Source: a bacterium (GTDB lineage: Bacteria; SZUA-79; Acidulodesulfobacterales; Acidulodesulfobacteraceae). Taken from it: 47,168 nucleotides of DNA. A model generated the notes under the pieces. That model was given only the letters and a program-made list of their open reading frames with translations. It did no database searches and was not told the DNA's origin. Made by a program: the position numbers and the translations under genes. The stretch covers positions 1-47,168 of the forward strand of contig JAKBNN010000073.1 in assembly GCA_021831025.1 (NCBI GenBank), given 5' to 3'. Positions 33,182 through 45,555 of this stretch are shown in pieces. Position 1 is the first letter of the stretch; the number at the start of each line of letters is the position of its first letter.

Positions 33182-34993
33182 TCAGGGCTTATGGCATCTC
33201 ATCAACAAAATGCTAACGGCGGCAGGGGTGATACCGGAAATCCTGCCTGCTTCGGCGATGGTTTCGGGCTTAATCTTATTAAGTTTTTCGATTACTTCGA
33301 GCGATAGACCCGGAATTGTCTTAAAATCGATGCCTTTACTTAATTTAATGCCTTCAAATTTTTTTAACCTGCTGATTTCCTCTTTTTGTCTGTTAATATA
33401 ACCTTCATATTTAATAAAAAGCTGAACGCGGCTTGATATATCTCTGCCGAATCTGCCCTTTTCCGTCCCAAATTCACTCATAAGATTTTCCATCGTAACA
33501 TCCGGCCGCTTTAACATATCGTAATATTTTCCGTTTTCACAGGATTTAAAAAAAGATAATAATTCATTAAACTTGGATAATCTGTCTTTATATATGGAGT
33601 ATCTTTCCTCGTCTAACAAGCCTGCCTCTTTGCCGTATTCGCAAAGCCTGAAATCGGCATTGTCTTCCCGCAATAAAAGCCGGTATTCGGCGCGCGATGT
33701 AAACATTCTGTAAGGCTCCATGGTTCCGAGCGTAATTAAGTCGTCGATTAAAACTCCGATATACGCCTCGTCTCTTGCAAGTATCAAAGGCTTTTCGCCC
33801 TTAATCTTCAAAGCGGCGTTAATTCCGGCGATAATCCCCTGAGCCGCCGCTTCTTCATAGCCCGATGTTCCGTTGATCTGCCCTGCCAAAAAAAGGTTTT
33901 CCACCTTTTTAGTTTCCAGAGAATGTTTAAGCTGGGTCGGCAGTACATAATCATATTCAATGGCATACCCCGGCCTCATGATTTTAACATCTTCAAGCCC
34001 TTTTATCGTTCTCAAAAATTTAAGTTGCGTGCCTAACGGCAGGCTTGTCGAAAGCCCGTTCGGATAGTATTCGACGGAGTCAAGACTTTCCCTTTCCAAA
34101 AATATCTGGTGTCTTTCTTTATCTTTAAACCTGACGACCTTATCCTCTATGGATGGGCAATATCTTGGCCCCACGCCCTTAATAACCCCGCAATATAAAG
34201 GGGATTTATCCAGATCGTTTAAAATTATATTATGGGTTTTTTCGTTTGTATAGGTTATATAACAACTAATGCTATTCGTGATATTTTTACCCGATATGGA
34301 AAAAGGTATAAAATCATCCTCGCCTTTTTGCTCCTCAAGCTCGGAAAAATCGATCGTTCTTCCGTCTAATCTTGGGGTTGTGCCTGTTTTAAGCCTTCCG
34401 AGTTCAAGACCGTTTTCGATTAAACTTAAAGAAAGCTTACCTGCGGCAAAATCCCCCGCCCTTCCAGCGCTATAATTAAAAAGGCCGATATGGATAAGCC
34501 CCCTTAAAAATGTTCCGGTAGTTAAAATAACCGCATTCGAATAAAGCCGTTCGCCCGTCCATAAAACAACTCCCGCGGCTTTGCCGCCGGAGGCAATCAA
34601 AGAATCGACCATAGATTGAATTATCGTCAAATTGCCTGCCGACTCCAAAGCCTTTTTCATATAAGTTTTATATTGGAACATATCGGCTTGGGCGCGGGAA
34701 GACCTGACCGCAGGACCTTTTTTGGTATTAAGCGTTCTAAACTGAATACCTGTTTCATCTATCGCCTTTCCCATTTCTCCGCCAAGGGCGTCGATTTCCC
34801 TTACGAGATGCCCTTTGGCTAAGCCGCCTATCGCAGGATTGCAAGACATCTGTCCGATGTTGTCCAAATTAATCGTAATGACGGCGGTTCTTAAGCCCAA
34901 TTTTGCGGCCGCCAAAGCGGCTTCTATGCCGGCATGCCCGGCGCCGACGACAATTACATCGAAAAAATTATCTTTATCTTTTTTTATAATCAT
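33182..34993 (-). CDS. mnmG: tRNA uridine 5-carboxymethylaminomethyl modification enzyme MnmG
   Basis: FAD enzyme that, with MnmE, modifies U34 of tRNAs reading NNA/NNG codons. The FAD motif is [19 protein letters not shown]. Family signatures follow: [34 protein letters not shown] and the region around [16 protein letters not shown]. The C-terminal helical MnmE-binding part reaches [11 protein letters not shown] place the start at ATG 34993 (603 residues); a TTG at 35008 is also possible, and neither has a good ribosome site. It is separated from mnmE by an fdhE-like gene on the other strand. Confidence 0.95.
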   Translation of the reverse strand: MIIKKDKDNFFDVIVVGAGHAGIEAALAAAKLGLRTAVITINLDNIGQMSCNPAIGGLAKGHLVREIDALGGEMGKAIDETGIQFRTLNTKKGPAVRSSRAQADMFQYKTYMKKALESAGNLTIIQSMVDSLIASGGKAAGVVLWTGERLYSNAVILTTGTFLRGLIHIGLFNYSAGRAGDFAAGKLSLSLIENGLELGRLKTGTTPRLDGRTIDFSELEEQKGEDDFIPFSISGKNITNSISCYITYTNEKTHNIILNDLDKSPLYCGVIKGVGPRYCPSIEDKVVRFKDKERHQIFLERESLDSVEYYPNGLSTSLPLGTQLKFLRTIKGLEDVKIMRPGYAIEYDYVLPTQLKHSLETKKVENLFLAGQINGTSGYEEAAAQGIIAGINAALKIKGEKPLILARDEAYIGVLIDDLITLGTMEPYRMFTSRAEYRLLLREDNADFRLCEYGKEAGLLDEERYSIYKDRLSKFNELLSFFKSCENGKYYDMLKRPDVTMENLMSEFGTEKGRFGRDISSRVQLFIKYEGYINRQKEEISRLKKFEGIKLSKGIDFKTIPGLSLEVIEKLNKIKPETIAEAGRISGITPAAVSILLMRCHKP

Positions 34994-35073
34994 TAATCGA
35001 TAAACCAAAATAAGCTATTTTTATTTATTATAACATTATTGCACCCATTATATATTAAATACAAAAATAATCG

Positions 35074-35099
35074 CATTGTTACAGCAAAATGATAATGTC
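35074..35099 (-). repeat. Inverted copy of the 5027-5054 repeat
   Basis: The minus strand reads GACATTATCATTTTGCTG and then TAACAATG, one mismatch to the other copy over 23 nt. Just upstream on that strand is AGGAGG, spacer, ATG, but the frame closes after eight codons. Otherwise 35009-35163 is AT-rich with no gene. Confidence 0.4.
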
Positions 35100-35163
35100 C
35101 CTTGCCATTGTATCCTCCTAATAGAATAATTAGGGGAGAATATTTTATAGCATTATCGCAAAG

Positions 35164-35919
35164 GTGACATTTCTATTTTGCCTCGCATCCGATATTTATA
35201 AAAATATCCCGTACGACATTTTATCCGGTTTAAATTCCGGTTTAAATAATGATACAGAGAAATATGTACGCAATTTCTTTAACTATAATTATGATTATTT
35301 GACGCTGCATCCGCCGGACGAAATTATTTTATTTGAGGGATTTTTAAGGCCATTTTTGGAGTCTATGGCTATGGACATTAATAACCTGCACGGACAAAAC
35401 ATTGACGAATATAGCGCGGGAGCTGGCGCCTACACGGATAATTTTGTAAATACCTGCTCTTTTTGTGGCAGCGTTCCTTCTTTCGGCTTTTTAAAATCCG
35501 ACGACGAAACGCAAAATTATTTAATGCTTGAATGTTCGAGGTGCGGAAACGCATGGAGATATTACAGGGTTCAGTGTGTTTTCTGCGGGGAAGAAGATCC
35601 GTCCAAACTGGAAATTTTCAAATCGGATGAATACGGCAATGCCGGTTTGCAATACTGCAAGACATGCGGAAATTATCTTAAAATAATTGACCTTAGAAAT
35701 AATCAGGCTCTTATACCCGAAATAGAGGATATTCTTGCCATCCCCCTCGATATCTGGATCCATAAATATGCCTTTAGAAATTTCCGCAAACATGTCTTTG
35801 TGATATCTCCAAAAGCCGCAAAACCGTCTCTATCATATTATTTCCCGATGCAAAACTCTTTGAAAAGTTTGCCCAGTATATCTTCATTTGTAACGCCGCC
35901 GATTATTTCATCCAGATAA
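35164..35919 (+). CDS. FdhE-like protein, probably degraded
   Basis: 251 residues from a GTG with no clear ribosome site. The middle resembles FdhE, the formate dehydrogenase accessory protein: rubredoxin-like Cys pairs CSFCGS, CSRCGN, CVFCGE and CKTCGN, with the C-terminal IPLDIWIHKYAFRN. FdhE is normally about 290-310 residues, so the N-terminus looks short. The frame runs about 80 nt into mnmE antisense, ending in a Ser/Pro-rich tail unlike the family, so the original stop has probably been lost. No formate dehydrogenase gene is present. It sits between mnmG and mnmE, which are usually adjacent. Confidence 0.65.
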   Translation: MTFLFCLASDIYKNIPYDILSGLNSGLNNDTEKYVRNFFNYNYDYLTLHPPDEIILFEGFLRPFLESMAMDINNLHGQNIDEYSAGAGAYTDNFVNTCSFCGSVPSFGFLKSDDETQNYLMLECSRCGNAWRYYRVQCVFCGEEDPSKLEIFKSDEYGNAGLQYCKTCGNYLKIIDLRNNQALIPEIEDILAIPLDIWIHKYAFRNFRKHVFVISPKAAKPSLSYYFPMQNSLKSLPSISSFVTPPIISSR

Positions 35920-37250
35920 CAGGTAGCCTCCCTTAAATCAATTGATATAAGTTCAAGCGGCTCGCTATTTTTATACTTCAAAATTCCTTTTTGCAATAAG
36001 TCATGGGATTTTTCCAACAGCGTCTTTTGCCTTATAGTCGTGATGCCGACATCTTCTTTAACGCCGCTTTCGATTTTTAAAATTATATCGTAAAGGGCAT
36101 CTTTTAACAAATCTATTCCGATATTATTTTTAACGCTCATCAAAACCAACTTTGATGATGTAAAAAGACCCGCCGCCTTCCTAAATAGCTCATCCTTTTT
36201 ATTTATTAAATCACCTGGCGACAATAAATCAATCTTATTCAAAACTAAAATCACATTTTTAAGCTTGAGTATTTCATAATCTACGGTGAAATCATCCTGC
36301 GCATCGCAAATATAAATTACTATATCGGCTTTTTCTATTTGCCCGTATGTTAATTTTATACCTTCGCTTTCGATTAAATCATTGGATTTACGCAATCCCG
36401 CAGTATCGACGACTTTTATCGGTTTATTGAATAAAAATATATTGTCTTCGATGTAATCCCTCGTGGTTCCGGGCATATCCGAAACGATTGCCCTGTTTTT
36501 TCCCAACAAGGCATTTAAAAGACTGGACTTTCCGGCATTAGGTTTTCCCGCTATAACAACGCTTAAACCCTGCCTGTTTAAGTTATAATTTTCATAAGAG
36601 TTAATCAAATCTTTAATTGAACCGGCAAGATTATAAGCCGCTTTAAAGAACTCGTTATCCATATCCTTAAACTCTTCCTCCGGAAAATCGATTAAAGCCT
36701 CCACCGCGGCCAAAAGATAAAGATAATCATCTTTAACGGCTTTTATCCTTTTTTCCAGAAGACCGTTCAATTCGTTGTTGGCAATCAAAAGCGCCTTTAC
36801 CGAATTAGCCTTTATAATTTCTAAAATTGCCTCTGCCTGAATAAGGTTTATCTTGTTATTTAGGTATGCCCTTTTGGTGAATTCCCCGTTATAGGCAAGC
36901 CTCGCCCCCGATTTCAGTATGATTTCAAGAATATGCCGCGTATTAAATATGCCTCCGTGGGGATATAGCTCGAACATATCCTCGCCGGTGTATGAATCCG
37001 GACCTTTTATATAAACGCAGGCGGCTTCATCTATAAAGGAACCTATAAACGGATCATAAATCCGGCCGGCATAAAAATAACGCGGCGTAAGCGGATAAGC
37101 GCCTTTGCCGTACGGCTTAAAAATTTTTCCCAGAACGGTTATGGCATCTTCGCCCGAAGCCCGTATAATGCTTATAGCGCCCTCGCCGGAGGGGGAAGAT
37201 ATTGCGCAAATAGTGTCGATTTCTTTAAAAAGCGAGGATTTAACGGCCAT
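35838..37250 (-). CDS. mnmE: tRNA modification GTPase MnmE
   Basis: 470 residues. Order: N-terminal tetrahydrofolate-binding domain (TICAISSPSGEGAISIIRAS), helical domain, and inserted G domain. G1 is GKPNAGKSSLLNALLG, G2/G3 lie around PGTTRDYIED and VDTAGLR, and G4 is LNKID. The protein ends with the family's FCIGK, whose Cys is catalytically important. It works with MnmG on tRNA U34. The end of the gene overlaps the fdhE-like frame. Confidence 0.96.
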   Translation of the reverse strand: MAVKSSLFKEIDTICAISSPSGEGAISIIRASGEDAITVLGKIFKPYGKGAYPLTPRYFYAGRIYDPFIGSFIDEAACVYIKGPDSYTGEDMFELYPHGGIFNTRHILEIILKSGARLAYNGEFTKRAYLNNKINLIQAEAILEIIKANSVKALLIANNELNGLLEKRIKAVKDDYLYLLAAVEALIDFPEEEFKDMDNEFFKAAYNLAGSIKDLINSYENYNLNRQGLSVVIAGKPNAGKSSLLNALLGKNRAIVSDMPGTTRDYIEDNIFLFNKPIKVVDTAGLRKSNDLIESEGIKLTYGQIEKADIVIYICDAQDDFTVDYEILKLKNVILVLNKIDLLSPGDLINKKDELFRKAAGLFTSSKLVLMSVKNNIGIDLLKDALYDIILKIESGVKEDVGITTIRQKTLLEKSHDLLQKGILKYKNSEPLELISIDLREATCYLDEIIGGVTNEDILGKLFKEFCIGK

Positions 37251-37352
37251 TTTTAACTAACCTTAACCATATAAAGGCATATAATTATATAATAACCATG
37301 CAACGAAAATAATGAAACAACCCTGGATTTATCTAATTTACCGGTCGGATAA

Positions 37353-38906
37353 TTAAGCAAATTTTCTATTAATAATATATTGTTGGGCGATGGTTAATAT
37401 ATTGTTAACCGTCCAGTATAAAAGAAGCCCTGCAGGAAAATGGATAAAAACAAAGGTAAAAACTATCGGAAGGATTAACATTATTTTAGCCTGAGTGGGG
37501 TCCCCGATAACGGGGTTCATTTTTTGCGAAATCAACATAGTCAGCCCCATTAAAACGGGTAAAATATAATAAGGATCCTGGATTGAAAGATTATGTATCC
37601 AGAAGACAAACGGCGCATTTCTAAGCTGTATGGACATTAAAAGCGTCATATACAAGCCGTAAAAAACCGGAATTTGCAATATCATGGGCAGGCATCCGCC
37701 AAAAGGGTTGACTCTGCTTTCTTTATAAAGTTCCATAATTTTTTTATTTAATTCTGTCTTGTTGTCTTTATATCTTTCCCTTAATTCGTTTATTTTAGGG
37801 GTTAACTTTTGCATCTGCTTCATCGATTTAAAACCCGTATAGGTAAGCGGATAAAAAACGATTCTTATGGCCAAAACAAGGAGTATTATTGCAAGACCGT
37901 AATTAGGGACAAAGCCGTAAAAAAATTCCAGTATGTGCAATAAAATTATCGAGAAAAATCCAAAAAATCCAAAATTCAGAGTTGAATTAAGGCTGTGCCC
38001 CAGCGGCGTAAGCAGGGATAATTTTTTTGGACCGCCGTAAACCTGCAAAGAAATATCGGCGGTTTTTTTAGGAGAAATCAATACCATTTTGGGGATTATA
38101 AAAGAGATTATTTTATCGGTTTTTTTAACGGAAACGGTATCGCCCGGCAATACCGCCGCAAGCATAAAGTATTTTGAGTTAAAACCCGCAAACGAAATAT
38201 CTCCTTTGTATTTTGTAGTTTGGGTCGTATCAGGTGTTACGGAACCTTTATTAACATAAATAATCGGCGAAAAATTGATGTAATTTAAATTTTTAGAAAC
38301 AGGTTTTAAGGCAGCCGAAAGAACATAATGACCCTTGAATACTATAGGTTTATTTGTAAGGTTTTTAATAGAAATGTCATTGGTTAAAAGATATTTTCCG
38401 TTTAAAAATTTATAGTCCTTTACTAAGATTATTTTATTATTAATATCGTAAAAAAATTTAACCGAATCTTTTTCTTTTTTTATGTTTACAAGCTTAAGGG
38501 ACGATTGGGCATTTTGGGGAATAAAATTAATTATCTGCGCTATTTTTTGCGTGTTTGCCAGATTAACCTTGTTTTCTAAATTTTTTTCGGTATATGAATA
38601 ATTTAAAAGATTTAATTTGGAAACGGCGCCGCCCGGTATGTTAAACATTGCATAAATTTTGTCCCCTTTATATGATACGCTTTTGATGGATTGGACGGAT
38701 TTTGATACGGCAATCGGCTTTTTAGATTTGGAAGGGGCATTTTTTTCTACGACAGGTTCCTTGGTCTGCACCTGCGTAATCTTGCTGCTTGTAGCCGCCG
38801 GCTTGGTAACCGCTGCCTTGTTTTGCTCTGCGTGAGGCATAAAATAGCCCCATGCTAAAATTAAGATAACGGATAAAATTGACGCGATTATAATTCTTTT
38901 TTCCAA
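37353..38906 (-). CDS. yidC: Membrane protein insertase YidC
   Basis: 517 residues, Gram-negative type. The N-terminal helix (IIIASILSVILILAWGYFMP) is followed by a large periplasmic beta domain (about 70-320). Then come the five-helix insertase core (GLAIILLVLAIRIVFYPLTY, then a MKQMQKLTPKINELRERYKD hairpin) and the FPAGLLLYWTVNNILTIAQQ end. It inserts inner-membrane proteins, alone or with Sec. It belongs to the rpmH-rnpA-yidD-yidC cluster, 21 nt after yidD. Confidence 0.96.
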   Translation of the reverse strand: MEKRIIIASILSVILILAWGYFMPHAEQNKAAVTKPAATSSKITQVQTKEPVVEKNAPSKSKKPIAVSKSVQSIKSVSYKGDKIYAMFNIPGGAVSKLNLLNYSYTEKNLENKVNLANTQKIAQIINFIPQNAQSSLKLVNIKKEKDSVKFFYDINNKIILVKDYKFLNGKYLLTNDISIKNLTNKPIVFKGHYVLSAALKPVSKNLNYINFSPIIYVNKGSVTPDTTQTTKYKGDISFAGFNSKYFMLAAVLPGDTVSVKKTDKIISFIIPKMVLISPKKTADISLQVYGGPKKLSLLTPLGHSLNSTLNFGFFGFFSIILLHILEFFYGFVPNYGLAIILLVLAIRIVFYPLTYTGFKSMKQMQKLTPKINELRERYKDNKTELNKKIMELYKESRVNPFGGCLPMILQIPVFYGLYMTLLMSIQLRNAPFVFWIHNLSIQDPYYILPVLMGLTMLISQKMNPVIGDPTQAKIMLILPIVFTFVFIHFPAGLLLYWTVNNILTIAQQYIINRKFA

Positions 38907-38927
38907 AAAAATTCTCCATTAAAAATA

Positions 38928-39152
38928 TTAGTTTCTGGGAACAGGGTCGTATCCGCCTTTCGATAAAGGATTGCACCTTAAAATCCTGTACGAAGAGAGA
39001 TATAAAGCTTTGATAAAGCCAAAAGACTTAAAACATTCAAGCGCATACTCCGAACAAGTTGGATAAAACCTGCAGCTTTGCGGCAGCAAGGGAGATATAA
39101 ATCTCTTATAAAAATTTATTATTCCTATAAAAATCTTATTTAGAATTTTCAT
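38928..39152 (-). CDS. yidD: Membrane protein insertion efficiency factor YidD
   Basis: 74 residues, with the family core [20 protein letters not shown] followed by SEYALE and the end [15 protein letters not shown]. The three conserved Cys are present. The start codon overlaps the rnpA stop (ATGA). It is a small membrane-associated helper for insertion. Confidence 0.95.
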   Translation of the reverse strand: MKILNKIFIGIINFYKRFISPLLPQSCRFYPTCSEYALECFKSFGFIKALYLSSYRILRCNPLSKGGYDPVPRN

Positions 39153-39481
39153 TTTATTAACAAAAACTCAAGCTCATCGGATAATTGTCGCTTGGAAGAA
39201 GGATGCCTTGCAATTAGAATTGCGCAATTGATTTTTTTAAGGTTATATTGATTAAGCCTTATAAATTCTTTAATCTGCCTTTTTAACTTATTTCGCCTTG
39301 CCGAATTTAAGAGCCTTTTTTTAAAAGATATTAAAAATTTAAATCGATCGGATTCGGTATAAAAGATAATCGAGCTTTTTTGAAGTTTTTTACTGCCTTT
39401 ATTAAAGATATAGTTAATATATCCTTTATCTTTTAATTTAAAACTATCCCTTAATTTAAACCTGATAGGTGAAATAGCCAT
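39149..39481 (-). CDS. rnpA: Ribonuclease P protein component
   Basis: 110 residues; basic protein that assists RNase P RNA in tRNA 5' processing. The N-terminal [20 protein letters not shown] and the conserved basic helix [16 protein letters not shown] (the RNR-type motif) identify it. Position between rpmH and yidD is canonical. It ends with TGA overlapping yidD, so TGA is a normal stop here. Confidence 0.93.
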   Translation of the reverse strand: MAISPIRFKLRDSFKLKDKGYINYIFNKGSKKLQKSSIIFYTESDRFKFLISFKKRLLNSARRNKLKRQIKEFIRLNQYNLKKINCAILIARHPSSKRQLSDELEFLLIK

Positions 39482-39545
39482 TCAAGCCGGCGCTAAAAAT
39501 AAATATATTTTTGGTAATCGATAAAAAATTTACAAGAGTAAAAAA

Positions 39546-39695
39546 TTATTTGGAACTTATAACTGGAACCAGTATCTTGCGCCCTTTTCTTCTGCGTCTC
39601 GATAAAACTAATCTTCCGTTCTTTGTGCTCATGCGGCTCAAAAAACCGTGCGTTCTCTTTCTTTTTAATTTACTGGGTTGAAATGTTCGTTTCAT
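39546..39695 (-). CDS. rpmH: 50S ribosomal protein L34
   Basis: 49 residues read directly from the minus strand: [40 protein letters not shown], then [13 protein letters not shown]. This is a full L34 with a slightly extended C-terminus (usual length 44-46). It begins 64 nt before rnpA on the same strand. Confidence 0.96.
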   Translation of the reverse strand: MKRTFQPSKLKRKRTHGFLSRMSTKNGRLVLSRRRRKGRKILVPVISSK

Positions 39696-39719
39696 AAGGT
39701 TGCTCCAAACTAAATTTTA

Positions 39720-40097
39720 AAATTATGATAAATTTTAATTAAAGCAAATAAGAATAAAGATGTCAAGAATTTTTATTTTCGCCACTTTAAAGCCAAAATA
39801 TGTTATCATAAGGGTGCAAGAAGAAATTTATTCACTAACATATTGATTTTATTATAAAAAATTTATCATAATATTATTGAAATATATTTAAAAATTTGAT
39901 AAGGTTTTAATTATCGCATATTTTTATTTTGTTTTATTTTAAGATTTATTAAAAGTATTAAATTAATTTAAATAAATCTTAAATTTTAAAATATAACTTA
40001 TCGTAATTATTATACTTTTAGAGTTATCAACAAGTGTTGATAACTCTGTTTAATTCTAATATTCCTCTTATTATAAATAATACTAAATAATACATTT
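39720..40097. other. Probable replication origin (oriC), rpmH-dnaA gap
   Basis: About 380 nt of very AT-rich DNA with runs of A and T suited to unwinding. At 40021-40046 two perfect DnaA-box-like 9-mers face each other: TTATCAACA (40024-40032) and TGTTGATAA (40035-40043), within a 12-bp-arm palindrome just upstream of dnaA. Genes diverge from this gap on both sides, as expected for an origin. More boxes lie in the dnaA-dnaN gap. Strand-skew analysis was not possible here. Confidence 0.75.
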
Positions 40098-41510
40098 ATG
40101 GATTTTGTAGAACCCTTATTGGAAGAATTAAGAAAAGAGATAGGCAGTAATAATTTTAATATCTGGTTTATTCCTGCCAATATTACATTAAATAAAAATA
40201 CCATAACCTTTTCTGTCCCTAATAAATTCTTTAAAGATATTATAAACGAATCTTATAAAGATATTATTTTAAATATCTGGAAAAAACTAAACAATAACGA
40301 TGAATTAAATTTTATTTACGATATAAACGACGAAAACGGCTATGATATTAAAAATTATTATCAAAGCCTGATTAAAACGGATAATAATAAAATTAATCAA
40401 GAAGAAAATAATAGCTGTTTAACCGGAGTATCTTTAACCGCGCAGTCTGATGCAAAAAATAAACCCGCGAATAAAAAAAATCTTAAAAAGAATTATATAA
40501 ATTTAAATCCCAAATACACTTTCGAAAATTTCGTTATAGGCTCCGGAAATCAGTTTGCGCATGCGGCCAGCTTTGCCGTTGCCAATCTCCCCGGGCAAAC
40601 ATATAATCCAATGTTTATCTATAGCGATGTCGGGCTGGGCAAAACGCATTTGCTCAATGCTATCGCTAATAAAATAATTAAAGAAAAGGATTTAAATATA
40701 TGCCTTGTTTCATCGGAAAAATTTACAAATGAAATGATTACTTCCATAAGGGATGATAAGATGGTAGAATTTAGAAATAAATATAGAAATGTCGATGTGC
40801 TTTTAATAGACGATATACAATTTATTGCAGGAAAAGAACGCACTCAGGAGGAGTTTTTTTATACCTTTAATTCGTTGTATGAAAACCAGAAACAGATTGT
40901 CGTTTCAAGCGATAAAATTCCAAGGGATATTATAAGCCTCGAAGAAAGAATAAGGTCAAGATTTGAATGGGGATTAATAGCGGATATTCAACCGCCCGAT
41001 TTTGAAACCAGGATAGCAATCCTTAAAAAAAAGGCTTTCCTTAATAATATAGATTTCCCCGACGATGTTCTAAATCTTTTGGCGGATAAAATTAGTTCCA
41101 ATATAAGGGAATTAGAGGGCGCAATGATTAAAATCGCCGCCTTTTCGTCGTTTACCGGAAAACCTATTTCAATAGACCTTGCGAGAGAGGCTACTTTAAA
41201 TATTTTAAAGGAGGAAGAAAAGGTTATTACGGCAGAGGCGGTAATAAAAGTTGTCTGTAATTATTTTAATATTAAAATCTGCGATATTAAATCAAATAAA
41301 AAATTAAAGGAATTTGTCGTTCCTCGGCAATTAGCGATGTATTTAATAAGGAATCACACTAATTTATCGTTTCCAGAAATAGGCGACAAATTTGGCGGCA
41401 AGGATCATTCGTCTATTGTTTATGCGGTTAATAAAGTTAAAAAAATACTAAAAAATAACGATGAATTAGAAAAAACTTTGGATACTATTATTAAAATAAT
41501 TAAAAAATAG
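40098..41510 (+). CDS. dnaA: Chromosomal replication initiator DnaA
   Basis: 470 residues. Domain I at the N-terminus (FVEPLLEELRKEIGSNNFNI), variable Asn/Lys-rich domain II (about 95-140), AAA+ domain III (YSDVGLGKTHLLNAI Walker A; VLLIDDIQFIAG Walker B). Domain IV binds DnaA boxes (REATLNI..., FGGKDHSSIVYAVNKV). It opens the origin and is usually self-regulated by boxes upstream, which are present at 40021-40046. Confidence 0.98.
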   Translation: MDFVEPLLEELRKEIGSNNFNIWFIPANITLNKNTITFSVPNKFFKDIINESYKDIILNIWKKLNNNDELNFIYDINDENGYDIKNYYQSLIKTDNNKINQEENNSCLTGVSLTAQSDAKNKPANKKNLKKNYINLNPKYTFENFVIGSGNQFAHAASFAVANLPGQTYNPMFIYSDVGLGKTHLLNAIANKIIKEKDLNICLVSSEKFTNEMITSIRDDKMVEFRNKYRNVDVLLIDDIQFIAGKERTQEEFFYTFNSLYENQKQIVVSSDKIPRDIISLEERIRSRFEWGLIADIQPPDFETRIAILKKKAFLNNIDFPDDVLNLLADKISSNIRELEGAMIKIAAFSSFTGKPISIDLAREATLNILKEEEKVITAEAVIKVVCNYFNIKICDIKSNKKLKEFVVPRQLAMYLIRNHTNLSFPEIGDKFGGKDHSSIVYAVNKVKKILKNNDELEKTLDTIIKIIKK

Positions 41511-41760
41511 TTTATATAAAATTAATAAAATATTGTTGATAAAAATGTTTAATTCATGTTTATATCGTGTTTAAAAAAAATAATTAAAAAAAATTAAACA
41601 ATGTTTTTTAGAAAAGGCATGAAAATTCCACATATTATTAAACAATATATTATTTAATAATTCTAAATAGTTATAGAGTTATAAACAGATTAAACGCCAC
41701 TATTACTATTAAGTTTTTAAAATATTATTAAATTAATAATAATAATAGGAAAATTAAAAA
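41511..41760. other. dnaA-dnaN gap with DnaA-box-like sites
   Basis: Very AT-rich, no gene. TGTTGATAA occurs at 41534-41542 and the looser TTATAAACA at 41679-41687. A second cluster of boxes after dnaA would make a bipartite origin. This gap may also hold the dnaN promoter. Confidence 0.5.
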
Positions 41761-43023
41761 ATGTTAAATTTTAAAATTCAAAAAGGGAGTTTTCTAAATT
41801 GCTTATTTATAGTTCAAGGGGCATCCGAAAGAAAAGGAACCCTGCCTATTCTTTCTAATCTTTTAATAGAAAATATAGGAAAAGATTCTATTAAAATAAG
41901 CGCAACGGATTTAGAAATTAGCATTATAACATATTGCAAAGCGGAAGTTACCTCCGAAGGAAAGGTTGCCGTAAATTCAAAAAAAACCTACGGGGTTGTA
42001 AGAGAGTTTCCTGAAAGTAAAAATAAAGACGGCATTTTTATAAGTTTTAAAGAAAATGATTCAGGAATTATTACTATCAGCTATAAAAAAACGGTTTTTA
42101 AATTAACGACGGTGCCTGCCATAGATTATCCGACGATTGTTGATTTTAAATCGGAAGATAATTTTAATATCGATTTTAAAATATTAAAGAAACTTATTAA
42201 TAATGTTATATTTTCCACGGCGGCGAACGAAGAGACAAAGAGAAATCTTACCGGCGTATATTTTGCTTTAGTTAATTTAAACGGGAAGGATTATCTCAGA
42301 TTAGTTGCAACCGATGGGCATAGATTAGCTTTAGCTCAAGCGGAAATTATTTATAGCGGTAAAATAAATGAAGGTATTTATGATTTGTTAAAAAATGGAG
42401 TGATAATACCTAAAAAGGTTTTAGCCGAGATTTTAAAGTTGGATAAATCTGATTCGGTTGATATTTCAATAAATTCAAATAATATATTTTTTAATTTTAC
42501 CGAAAAATTTATCGCTCCACCCCCGGCCCCCGGTCTATCAAAACCCCTTAAAGATTTGGATAGCGAAGATATTCCAGTAAAGGGTACCGAGCTTATATCC
42601 AGATTAATCGAAGGAAAATTTCCGGATTATCAAACCGTAATACCTAAAGATAATTATAAGACATCGATAATAGATACTAAGAATTTTTTTAATTCGATTA
42701 AAAGGGTTTCTTTATTGGCCGAGGAAAAAAGCCATTCTATAGAACTAAGTTTCAGCGATAATAATTTACTAATTAAAACTGTAAATACAAGCGTTGGAGA
42801 GGCAAGCGACGAATTAGATATTAAGTATAGCGGCGAACCCATAAGTATTAAATTAAATTCAAGGTATATTATGGATTTTATCTTAAACATTATGGAGGAA
42901 AATATAAAAGTCAAGTTTAACACGATTTACACCCCGTTCGTCATCGAGCCGTTCACGGATGACAAGAAAGGCGAAGGTAAAATAATGGAAGTTATAGGCG
43001 TATTTATGCCTATGAGATATTAA
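41761..43023 (+). CDS. dnaN: DNA polymerase III beta subunit (sliding clamp)
   Basis: 420 residues, longer than the usual 365-375. The family core is clear: LPILSNLLIE, VATDGHRLALA, LIEGKFPDYQTVIP and VFMPMRY at the end, which closes the three-domain ring. The extra length is mainly an insertion around residues 250-275 (APPPAPGLSKPLKDLDSED). A smaller insert near the end (FTDDKKGEGKIME) comes just before the last strand. Both are polar and probably surface loops. Confidence 0.96.
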   Translation: MLNFKIQKGSFLNCLFIVQGASERKGTLPILSNLLIENIGKDSIKISATDLEISIITYCKAEVTSEGKVAVNSKKTYGVVREFPESKNKDGIFISFKENDSGIITISYKKTVFKLTTVPAIDYPTIVDFKSEDNFNIDFKILKKLINNVIFSTAANEETKRNLTGVYFALVNLNGKDYLRLVATDGHRLALAQAEIIYSGKINEGIYDLLKNGVIIPKKVLAEILKLDKSDSVDISINSNNIFFNFTEKFIAPPPAPGLSKPLKDLDSEDIPVKGTELISRLIEGKFPDYQTVIPKDNYKTSIIDTKNFFNSIKRVSLLAEEKSHSIELSFSDNNLLIKTVNTSVGEASDELDIKYSGEPISIKLNSRYIMDFILNIMEENIKVKFNTIYTPFVIEPFTDDKKGEGKIMEVIGVFMPMRY

Positions 43024-43040
43024 TATATTAAATGAGGTAA

Positions 43041-45542
<2,502 letters not shown>

Positions 45543-45555
45543 CTTTAAAGAACGA

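Noticed and set aside
35085..35115. Minus-strand start AGGAGG-ATACA-ATG as a leader peptide gene
   Set aside because: The frame closes after eight codons and no gene follows on that strand to be controlled.
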